Shown here: positions 38,101 to 48,364 of the stretch, one piece after another
Numbering within the stretch: position 1 is the first letter of the stretch
Layout of the letters: each line of letters begins with the position of its first letter
The notes under the pieces: model-generated
The model's input: the letters and a program-made list of their open reading frames with translations, nothing else
Told to the model about the DNA's origin: nothing
The model's database searches: none
From: Brachionus rotundiformis
Lineage: Eukaryota; Rotifera; Eurotatoria; Ploima; Brachionidae
Assembly (NCBI GenBank): GCA_016802295.1
Contig: JAESIW010000137.1
Location: 1,231,318 to 1,295,317 of the forward strand
Reading direction: 5' to 3'
DNA: 64,000 nt
Made by a program: the position numbers and the translations under genes

Positions 38101-41100
38101 GCTTACTCCAAAAGGAGACTCTAGATCAACAACGTTTGGCTTAATAAAATTTTTAAATTTTATAACTAAGAAAGACAAATAAAATTTTTCAATAGAATAA
38201 GCTTTGCGGTTTATCTATCGAACATTATCTGTGAATCCTTATAAATAAAAGTATCTTTTTTTTTAAAAAAATAAAATATTGTTTGCCAAAATCAATATTG
38301 ATGTATACGTGAAATATATACGTGAAGTACCAAATGAAAATTAAATCAATTAATTGAAAATTTAATTTGGAACATTTTCAAAAAATTACAGTGACAAAAG
38401 CTTCACTTTTAATTATTATATTACCTATTTGAATCAAACAAAAACTATTTATTTGAGCTCTATAATAAATTTTTGTAAACTAATATTATAATATTTAAAC
38501 TAGGTACTATTTATTCTCTACTACTTTAATACTTAAATATTTTAACAAAATTTTGACGATTTTGCCTTCTAAACTGCTTGAATTTTTATTGAAAGGGAAA
38601 AATAGATCTAAAAATTTTTTACCATTTTGGGTCCTAGTTTAAATTTTAAATGCAAACTTAAGCTTTGACGAATAAAATTAAAAATTTAACTCTTCAAAAT
38701 ATTTTAGAATAATATTTATTAAAAAAAGATATTTTCAAACTGGATAATGGTTAAGAGAATATAAACTTCCCAATTAAAAAAGTTCCAGCTAAAATAGTGT
38801 TTGATTTATTTAAGAGCGTATGGCTAAATTTCGAAAGTCTGGTAAATAAAAAAAGTCAAACTGAATCATTGGTAAATTATGACTACATAGAGTCATTGGC
38901 ATCTGAATGTGGAATATTCCAAAATGATGAAATATTGGAAGCTGTCCGATTTTTAAACGATCTCGGCTCTATACAGTATTTTGAACGCAATGGACTTAAA
39001 GATCGAGTAGTAATCAACCCTGAAGTAAATAGATTTATCCTAATTTTGAACATTCAAAATTTTTAATTTTTAAAAATTTTCTCCAGTGGATAATAAAGGT
39101 GATTTCATGCATTGTTTCGGTCAAAAACACTGCCATTAACGAAGGTAAATTAATGCATACCAACGTAGGTAAAATTTGGAACAAGTACGATCAATCTTTA
39201 CATGACTGGATCCTAAAACTAACAGAAGAATTCGATTTGACATTCAGTGTGGCGGATAAGCAAATGCACATAATTCCATGTATGTTGCCAGAAGCAAAAC
39301 CCAAATTTGAATGGATTGATTTGTCTCAACAGGACTCCCATTCTTTATCAACTGGTCTTAAGGAATATATTGTTGTGTATAGTTTTGAATATTTGCCAGC
39401 TGGTCTGTTCAATCGTATCCAAGTAAGACTTTATCAGTATGGAGATAATTCTATCATTTGGAAACATGGCTCGCTTTTGCGCAAAAACAATCAGAAAGCT
39501 CTGGTCGAAAACTCAGATGTAGCCACTATTCAGATAAAAGTCCAAGGCAACAAGCCGGAAAATATTGTTTTCGTAATACATGAAGTTATAGAATCGCTGA
39601 TAAATGAGTCATTTGTTGGTATTAAATATGATTATAGTTTTCCATGTCCTGAATGTGTAGATTCCCAAAAAAATGATCCATGCCTATTTAGTTTGTCCTT
39701 GTTGCACCGTGCCAATGAATTCAATGCTCCATTTTTGCAGTGCAGCAAGTATTTTCATGCTGTTTCGATACAAGAGATGATGGCCATAATGCCAATAGAT
39801 GGTATTTCTAATTTAGACATGAATCTAGAATACTCATTACGAGATCTTAAGAGAATAAAAAGCAAACTTAAATATGACATAGCCTTTTGGTACTGTGAAA
39901 ATGACACAAAAGGTCCTATCAACCCATTAGAAATTATAGACAAAATAGAGCAAGAAAATTATAAGATTTGGTACAGTCGTAGTCCAAGCACTGAAAAACT
40001 AGATACCATAACATACGCTTTGAAAGAGTCCAAGCTAGTTATTCTCGGAATTTCTGATGAATTTGCCAAAAATCAAAAATGTCTAGAAGTTTTATCTCTG
40101 GTTAAAAATTTGCTTAAAAAAAATTATCTTTTAATTGAGTTTGGATTTGTTGGCGTCAGAAATTGGATACAAAATCCGATTTTTGCGCCCATTTGTAGTG
40201 ATTACAGAGTAATAATGCAAGATGCTAAAAGACTGCCAGTGAAATTAAGTGAAATGTTTGATTCATTGGACCTTCAATTACAGGATACAAAAAATGACCA
40301 ATCATTTGTAAAAAAACCGCCAGAAGTTTTCATTAGCTACTGCTGGGCGAATTCACATGAGGCGGGTAAAAAAGGCTCTCGAACCACATCCACCAGTCTT
40401 GGATGGCTTGATCCAAGAAATTTGGCAAAATTCCTTGAAGAAAACGGAATCAGCTGTTGGATTGATACGCAAGAAATAAACAATTCTGGTGGTATTTTTG
40501 GTGCTATGACCAGGGGTATGAATACAGCTAAAGTAGTAATAGCATGTGTATCCGATGAGTATTCCAATTCAAGTACATGTAAACTGGAGTTTCGTTTTGC
40601 TCACGTTTCACTCAAAATACCAATTGTAAAAGCCATAGTTGGAACTGGCAATTTATGGAGACGAAACGAGATTGCTTTTTTGGGTGGTGATTATCCTGAG
40701 ATTAATTTTCAATTAGAAAACAAAAAAGGCCTAGATGAATTACTTTCTCATATTAAAAATTATGTTGGAACCGTAACTAAAGATGAGCCTGTAAATGAAA
40801 AAGTCATCAAAGAAGTTGACTCAACTAATTCGGCTTTCCAAGAGCTTTATGAATTGACACAGAGAAGATTTTTGAAACAAATAAGCAAAATTGTTTACCA
40901 AATGTCATTTAATTATTTAAATTATCCATTTTTGTATTGCATTGATTTTATAGATCCAAAAAAGTTAATTAATTTTAGTGAAGATATGAAAAGAGAAAAT
41001 AAAATGATTTATAAAATGAGTCAAGATGACAAAGAAATTGAGCTATGCACCTGTATTCGTCCATTGTGTGAGCATGAAGAAGGCTGGCATTTGTCGGATT

Positions 41101-41534
41101 TGGTTGTCATTTTGCCTGATCTGTTGCCACAATATTGTGGCTATTTATTGCGAATTATGAACATTATCAAAAACGGTCCCCTTTCAAATGATATGCAAAT
41201 ATTCCAATTAGATTTTGGTCATAAACTTTTGGTTGATATAGAAAAAAAATCAAGTCTGACACAAAATATCAACGAGTCTTACATGGCTTTGCGCAAATTT
41301 TATATAGAAAATTTTGATTCAAATAGAGTTTTTTCTTTGACTGCAGATATTGATGATGATCTAACTAAATGTGAATTAAAAAGTGGAAAAGTTCTATGGT
41401 TGTGTGGTGAACATATAGCCAAAACAAATGCAAAAATTATTGATAAAACACTAAGAACTGAAGCATTTAATAATGATCCATTCATTTTCCAAATATTAAA
41501 TGAAATTGAAAATGTAGACACTATCATGGTTTAA
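29136..41534 (+). CDS. Giant ROCO protein: Roc/COR-like, stalk-like, LRR-Roc-COR-TIR-TIR
   Basis: Twenty-one exons chain with matching phases and sum to 8,259 nt (about 2,752 aa): 29136-29504, 29558-29788, 29845-29932, 29991-30166, 30220-30306, 30365-30637, 30686-31081, 31139-31633, 31680-31787, 32373-32571, 32627-32766, 32817-32862, 32909-33281, 33332-33512, 33564-33786, 33835-34044, 34099-34235, 35996-37466, 37512-37852, 38758-39024, 39087-41534. The exon 5/6 junction is the only ambiguous one. Domains seen: RNI-like LRR near residue 150; a Roc-like fold lacking a P-loop (SIVVLLMDSS); a segment at about 445-540 resembling the dynein stalk (SGLNMVAEAVCILFGKKP, YVTNNDF, LCEWVKTV); COR-like exons 8-11; LRRs at about 1390-1655; Roc with P-loop GLGEAGKT (about 1684), WDFAGQ and GTHID; COR; TIR1 (about 2195); TIR2 (FISYCW; STCKLE with the putative catalytic Glu at about 2438). 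ROCO proteins are dimeric GTPase scaffolds. Confidence 0.85.
34236..35995. other. Large ROCO intron (1.76 kb)
   Basis: Donor after TCGGAG and acceptor TTTTTTTTTAAG are in matching phase 0, so this is read as one intron. It is far larger than the ~50 bp introns of the same gene. It contains imperfect inverted repeats (34892-34907 with 35062-35076) and no coding domain, so it has probably been enlarged by insertion of repetitive DNA. Confidence 0.6.
34892..35076. repeat. Short inverted-repeat unit inside ROCO intron
   Basis: GCAAATAAGTGCGCCC at 34892-34907 is answered by GGGGCACTTATTTGC at 35062-35076, an inverted pair with one base missing, enclosing about 155 bp. It could be the end pair of a small non-autonomous element; no target duplication was identified. 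Confidence 0.35.
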
Positions 41535-41964
41535 AATATTTTATTTTTTATTAAAAGAATATATCTTAAATTAGGACTATTTTTCTATTAGAATTTCAAT
41601 AAAAAATATTTCTAATAAAATTTATTATTCAAAAATTATAAAGCACTTTTAAATTTTGAAGATTTTACAGTGGTTTATCTTCGCTATGTTAAAAGATATT
41701 TTTATGAGGTTAGGAAAAATTAGATAAGTCTGTTAAAATTTAACTTAACATAGTTATTGCATTTTTTTGGTTTGATATTGGTAGAAATATAATTGATCAT
41801 TTAAAAATAGCAAATAACTGTGCGAATTTGGTTATTTTTAATTGAGAAAATATTACCTGTATTTCAAAAATAATTACTTTCTGACAAAAATATTGTTAAA
41901 AAATAATTAGTTTATGACTCAATTAATTTTTAATTGTCTAAATAAATTTATTCTAAGGAATTAG
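41535..41964. other. 3' flank of the ROCO gene
   Basis: AT-rich 3' UTR and spacer; nothing recognised. Confidence 0.4.
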
Positions 41965-42327
41965 TCAATTTTTATTTCTTTTTGCTAAATATTTTTTTGA
42001 TTTTAATTTGTCAAATCTCATGTATATAAAATCAGTTAATACGAAACTATTACTATGGCCAAGACGCTTTATTACTGCCTTTCCACTATAGAGATAACTT
42101 GAAGCCAATTTCCAACCTTTTTCACTATAATCAATACTATCAACAAATTTTTTGTCACTCAAGGTATCAATTGACCAGTGTCTTAACATATTTACAGCAT
42201 TTGACAGATAAACATTTACTGATAATCTAGATCTAAGATTATGAATCAATTTGATTTTCCCATTTTTACTCTCTAATCCATTTTCAGTTGAAGGTATTTT
42301 TAACCAACGAGTTAAATGTACAAACAA
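41965..42327 (-). pseudogene. MULE transposase C-terminal fragment
   Basis: An open 120-codon stretch reads STENGLESKNGKIKLIHNLR, then SRLSVNVYLSN and MLRHWSIDT. This is the same block found at the C-terminus of Mutator-like transposases (NGLES.N...K....LR.RL......L....WS). The catalytic DDE part, zinc finger and terminal repeats are missing, so it is a truncated remnant. Confidence 0.6.
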
Positions 42328-44062
42328 ATTAGATTAAAAATATTTCAGTTTGAAATTAATAAAAACTAATTAAATTAGGCATAAACTAATTATTTGAAAA
42401 ATACAGATAATTATAATCCTTTTTAATTTTTGGAAAATTATTTGTGATAAAGTGCAAAATTGAAAGAAACTAAAATAGGAATTAAAATAGAATTGACGAA
42501 TTAATATAAACAAGAATGGGAAGATTTAATGAAAAAAATAGAAAAGGAAAATTTGTTATGAGAGATAGAGAAAAGTCAAAAACTACTGATAGAAATTCAA
42601 ATTATTGTAGACTAAAAAACTACTAAATTTTATGATATCAAATTAAACAATTCAATAGATCGAAAAATACTCAGAAAATAAAGCAAAAGAGTAATGTTTT
42701 TTCGAATTCTATACTGGATGATGGTCGAAGCCAGAGGCGTTCTCATACGACAAGACTTGAACAAAGACATGTAGACCTATGTGCTCACTTTACAGCTCTT
42801 CTACAGACTCCTTGAGAGACCACATACGCGTATCATGCATTTGGCTAGTACCACTCTCCTCTTTTTTCATCAGAGCTTGGGTCTTGCGGATTGATACAGT
42901 TATGGTGACTTTTTTTTTCCATTTTTTAAATTAAATATATTTGCGAAAATTTATCAGATATTTTTAAATCAGTTATTTTTGTGTTTTTATTTATTTAAAT
43001 TTAAAAATAAATTCTCAAGTCTGAGTTATTTATTATTTATTATATTTATTATCATTTATAAAATACTGTTAAATTTAAGATTAAAAAATTATCTGTGTTA
43101 ATACATATTAAATTAAAATTTATACTCTCAGTGAGAATTATTTATATCTAAAAGATTTTTAAAAATACTTTAAATTGAATTTTAAATTATATAAAAAAAA
43201 CAAACATAATTCTGAAAATTAATTGACAATCTATCTGAATCCATTAAAATTACTTTTTGATTCTCTTTGTTAACTCAATAAGAATATTATTTAATTATTT
43301 ATATGCATTTAGTTTTAATTTTTTATTAAACTTGTTACCCAACAGCCACGTTTACATACTAGCAAATAATTCTTAGCTTGCATCTTCAGTCTGTATCTTT
43401 AATTCATTAGTTTTATCATGCTCGATTTAAATTCATCTCATATTCTTTATGATATTCCATAAGTTAGTTTAGTTATTGAATCAAGATGTCGTAGAAAACT
43501 AGAAGTTCTGAGAACCCTTATAAATAGTAGTTTTGATTTTTATAGTTTCATCTAGTTTTAAATTGCAATTTAAACAATAAAGAAATTATACAAAACAATT
43601 CAGTATTTTTATTCAAGTCCCTATTGAGCCCTTAACAAACTAAACTGGAAGAGCTTTTTTAGATAGATATCAATAAATTTGTTAATATTATTAAAATTTA
43701 AGATTCTATTAAAATCAGCTGAACTTATCTTTTTAAATCTCATTTAAAATTTCATTTAGCTAGAAAAATATAACTTTACTTTCGCCTCTGTATTTTTAAT
43801 TTTTGAGCCAAAATGCTTCAAATGTTATTTTTTGATAACGATTTAATTGTAAATGGTGATTTGTGTTGGATTAACTTTAGCTTGCTATTGAATTTTGAAA
43901 ATTAAAAGAAACATTTTAGCAAATAATGGTAATGTAGTTTTTTGTTATCTTCCAAAAAGATTTTTTTAAATCATATTAATAGACCGCCAATTATCAAGAA
44001 TATTTAATCAATCAAAATAAATTGCTTAATAAGAATTTTAAACTTAGCTTAATAATAGCATA
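42328..44062. other. AT-rich spacer with one higher-GC patch
   Basis: No gene seen. A patch at about 42715-42895 has visibly higher G+C than its flanks but no coherent reading frame, and may be an old insertion or an unrecognised noncoding RNA. The rest is AT-rich. Confidence 0.4.
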
Positions 44063-46394
44063 ATGTTTTTTAAGATATACATTTTATTACTTGTGTTTGA
44101 CTCTTTTAATAATTGTTATACTCTTAAAAAAAGCAGCGTAGATTCGGTAGATGAATTTGAATTGTATGGCCTAAAATTTGGCTCACCGATGGACATTTTT
44201 CCAATTTACTTTAGCTTAAAATTCTCTAGTTTTAACTTTACATATGAAATTCAACTCTATCAAAAATTCAAACCAGATCTACATTATTATCTATTTGAGT
44301 ATGAAAAATTCTACAGTACTTACAAAAGCTTGACCATTAAAGTCACCAAGTCACATTCTAATAAAACAAGTCGCTATGGCTACAGTGCAGACTGCGCCTT
44401 AATTCTAAGCCCAATGTCTTACAGGCTTTTGATAAACGACAATCTACTGGACATTCAAAAAAATTTTTCCAAGATGGTATTTGTCAATTTACATATTAAA
44501 AAACATAAGTCAAATATTGGCGACTTATGGATAGGGATCGATATTTTAAACGCAACTAAGTTAGAGTATAGGGCGTTCCGTTTTGAAATAGACTATCAAT
44601 TGATGCGTAGAAAACGCCATAGCCAAGAAACTGCCGATTATAAAATAATAAATGGAAAAACCTACTTGCACGTAGAATCATGCATCATAATTGACTATGT
44701 GGTTTACCAAATGTTCAAAAAATTGCTGGATACAGAGTCAGAATCATATGTAAAAATGTATTTAAATGTTCGTTTTGCCAGAACAATGGCTATAATTAAC
44801 AAGATTTATGAAACATTTGGAAATAGTTGGTTTGAGCTTACCATTGAGCTAAATCAGCTTAAAATTTTGACCGAAATTCAAGATAATATAAAAAATTTTA
44901 CTGAACCAAGTGATTTATTGGAAGAATTATTCAGGCAAATAACTCGTAAAAAATGGTTAAATTATGAAGAATGCGATCACATATTTTATATTCATGATAG
45001 AGATTTTGGAGCTCAAATTGGAAATGCATTTGTTGGCAGAATTTGTAGAGATGCGAGAATTTCTTTGTCCAATATTGGTAGATCACATTTACTTGACATA
45101 GTAATGGCTCACGAGTTAGGTCATAATCTTGGCGCCCAACACGACAAGAACCTATACAGCAATAAAGAATTCCTAATGGGTCCGACAGCGGTGTCAGATT
45201 CAACTAAGTTCGTGGTGTCATATGAATCAATAGAACACTTGAGAAATAAACTTTTCACTGAGAGAAGAATATTAAAAAAGAAGTTCAGCTGTCTGGTTCA
45301 AAAAAATTCCAATAAAACTTTGGTTGCCAAATTACCGCTGCGCAATATGCCAGGTCAGATTTTTTCAAAAAGCGACCAATGCCGCTTTTCCATGAACTCA
45401 CATAGTACTTTTGCATGCAAACGAGAAACCGAGCCTGTGTGCAGCTCATTGTATTGCTATGATAGCATAGCTCATGAATGTGTGAAACAAAAAGCGTGGC
45501 ACTTGGAAGGTACACCATGTGAAAAGAACAAAATTTGTTTGAATGATGAGTGTAGTGACATGAACTCTAGATTGAAGCTTTTTAAGGTAGAAGCCAACTC
45601 GAGACTTTTTATTGAGACTAAAAAAAATTTAACTTTCTTAACAAATGCCATTAACAATGCAGTTTTTAATTGCCAAGAAGGCTTTTCCACAGAAGCTGTA
45701 GCTTTTAAAAAAATTAAATTTTTAAAAAAATACAAAATTAATTTTTCATGTGATAATATGATGTACATGAATCCAAATCAGATAGACTTGGACACCAAAC
45801 TAATGCTTGAATCAATTTGCTGTGAAAAGTTCACCAAATGGACTTATTTTAAATGTGAAAAAAATGGAAAATGCCACTATCCGACATGTGAACAATTTAA
45901 ATCAAATATTTGTTTAAATAATGGAGTATGTACCAACGTTAAATCAAAGCTCAATCGATCTCAACTTGAATTTAGATGTAAATGTCCGAAAGGGTTTAAA
46001 GGTAAATTTATCAAACTTTTAAACATCATTCACTTATTTCTTAGGTCCATTGTGTATGAAATTTGATCCATGTGGGTTCGCACCATGCAATAAAAATGAA
46101 ACTTGTGTTACATTTGGTGAAAATGGATACTTTAAATGTGTTCATGTTAACAATGAACTTCTACCTAGATTGGCAAGATATTCACTGATTTTTGAATATG
46201 AAGAGTTAAATGATAAAATTTATACTAATCTTAAAATAAGAACTGTTTTTATTGCTATGATTATTTGCCAAATTATATTTATCATTTGTGGCTTCATAAC
46301 AATTAAGTTGACATTTTTTTTCTTACCTGAAAATATAAAGCTCAAGCTGCTTAATACTCTTCATTTAGACAAGATTTGTATTTTTTCAAAATAA
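44063..46394 (+). CDS. Membrane-anchored ADAMTS-like metalloprotease
   Basis: Two exons (44063 to about 46000, then about 46045-46394; 45-bp intron, phase 1). Order: signal peptide (MFFKIYILLLVFDSF); about 180-residue prodomain; furin-type site RRKRHS near residue 193; reprolysin catalytic domain with zinc motif HELGHNLGAQHD (near residue 350). ADAMTS-type cysteine-rich modules follow (SDQCRFSMNSHSTFACKR, CSSLYCYDSIAHECV, HLEGTPCEKNKICLNDEC). Then come a spacer and two EGF-like modules (CLNNGVCTNV to CKCPKGFKGPLC, then CGFAPCNKNETCV). A C-terminal hydrophobic helix (VFIAMIICQIIFIICGFITI) and a short basic tail end the protein. Secreted ADAMTS enzymes usually lack a TM and carry thrombospondin repeats; none is seen here. 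The expected Met-turn after the zinc site is not a clear match. Probable role: shedding or matrix cleavage at the cell surface. Confidence 0.85.
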
Positions 46395-46746
46395 ATTTTT
46401 AAATTAAATTTTTTTTGTGATCACTTTTTTGTTTAGATGTCTTAGCTCAAGTCAAGTCAGTGAATTAATTTTAGATTTAAAACTTTGACTAGTTAGATAA
46501 AATACTGAATTTATATGAATTTTCTGAATTTAAACATTGGCTCATTAAAATCGGTTGCACAATTTTTTAAAATGAAACTACAATTGTTAAATAAATGTAC
46601 ACACTTTTTAAAATAATCCATAAAAATAAAGATTAACACTTAATTAAATAAAAAAACACTTTTTATAAAATTGACACTTATTTGGTTAAGAAGACCACTA
46701 ATTAGTTAAAAAACTCTTTTTTTTTAATTTTTTACACTATTTACAA
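46395..46746. other. 3' flank of the metalloprotease gene
   Basis: AT-rich 3' UTR and spacer; nothing recognised. Confidence 0.4.
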
Positions 46747-46965
46747 ATGTTGAAAATTCAAAATCTTCAAAACATCGACAAAAAGGCTGCGAAAAAGCCA
46801 TTCAAAGCTGGCCAAACGTGTGGTATCGTGCATGTATCCGACAACGAGCATTCGAATCATTTCGAAGAAGAAGATTTTGGAACTTTTCCGAAAATGACGA
46901 AAAGAAGATACTGGGCTTGTCCGAATAAATTTGGTAAAAATAATTTTCTTGTTTTTTTTAAATAA
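46747..46965 (+). CDS. Short uncertain ORF (72 aa)
   Basis: An ATG-initiated 72-codon frame whose G+C is higher than its flanks, rich in Lys and charged residues (FKAGQTCGIVHVSDNEHSNH, TKRRYWACPNKFGK). No domain is recognised. A GTAAAA after NKFG could be a donor, so it may be the first exon of an otherwise unseen gene or a remnant of one. Weak call based on composition only. Confidence 0.25.
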   Translation: MLKIQNLQNIDKKAAKKPFKAGQTCGIVHVSDNEHSNHFEEEDFGTFPKMTKRRYWACPNKFGKNNFLVFFK

Positions 46966-48364
46966 ATTAATAAATGTAACTTAAAAACTCTTGTATTTTA
47001 TTTAAAAATTGTGATATCAAAAATGATTATGAAATAAAATGTAAAACATATGTAATAAAATGTAAATTTTTGGATTTATATCTCAGAAACCAATTCCCGT
47101 CTAGATCTTGATTAGAATCGTATCGGGATTCCTGACTGGATTCCAGGTCTTTTCTGGACAATTTTCCTAACCAGCTCAGTAAAGGATCTAAGCCAGCACG
47201 GTATAGGATCCTAACAGAAATTCCTTAAAGTACTCAAAAGTTGATAGGATTTCATAGGATCTTATTAAGTTCTTAGCAATTCAAAAAATCATTTTCATTG
47301 ATTGTATTTCAAGAGAATAAAAATGAGTCAAATAAAATAGTATGCTTACAACAAAATAACAAAAATTATAAATTTTATAGATTTAAAAAATATTTAAATA
47401 CATTTTTACTTTTAGTACAAACTAAAAAGTAAAAAGGTTTTAGACCGTTAAATTTTAGACTGACAAGAGGAACAGTTAAGTCAACATTAAAAAAGAAGTT
47501 TAATTATTTAATTTCAACTCTCTGGCTCTGGAAAACTTTCTATTTATATTATTTAATTAAGTCAAAAGGTTTTTATTCTAAAAACTTAGATACAGAACTA
47601 TGTAAGAAAGGCGAATTGAGGTTCATGGTCAAAAATTTTTATTTTATTAATTAATGAGAATTTTTCTATTAATAAATTTAAAAATTTTTGAGCACTTTCA
47701 TTTTCAATTTGATCATACGAAACTTCGATTTGAAGCTCGAAATCCTTGAAAAAGTACAATTAGAGCGACAGATTTTTTATTGCTTGAGAAATTTTATTAA
47801 GACAGAATGAATGGGAGATTTAATTCAAGTTAATAGAATTATTAATGGTATAAAAAGTATCACTTGACCAAAGACTGGTCCGAGAAAAAAATCGGATAAT
47901 GTTCAAACAAATCGTTGCATAAACTCTTGGAACAGGTTATCATTGAATGGTATAAATCGGAAACAATTAATAATTATTCCAAAGCAAATTGTTAGGAGGT
48001 TTTCGGTAAATAGCTAAGTTTCCAAAGTTCGACTTTTCAAGATTTTTTTAAAATAAATATAAATGAATAATAATAAGTAAATTTTCTAAAATTAGAAAAA
48101 ATTTCACTAAGTTTTTAAGTATAAATATTAACCTTAATAGAATTTCAAAAGCTTTGAATTTTATATTCTAATTAATTTATTAAAGGAGTTATTTGATTTC
48201 AATCTATTTTTAAATTGATAAATAAATAATTTTTTATTTTCATTTTTAAAAAATTGAACATTTTTTTAACACTTTTGAAAAATAATTTAACACATAATTC
48301 ATAATAAAATCAGTTACCTTGACAATTTTTAATAATCATTGGTATTGGTTCGGTTAGTGAAAAA
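46966..48364. other. AT-rich spacer
   Basis: About 1.4 kb without recognisable gene. A patch near 47090-47280 contains several repeats of the word AGGATC/AGGATT, possibly old repeat sequence. The 3' part must contain the promoter of the ARM-TIR-SAM gene. Confidence 0.4.
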
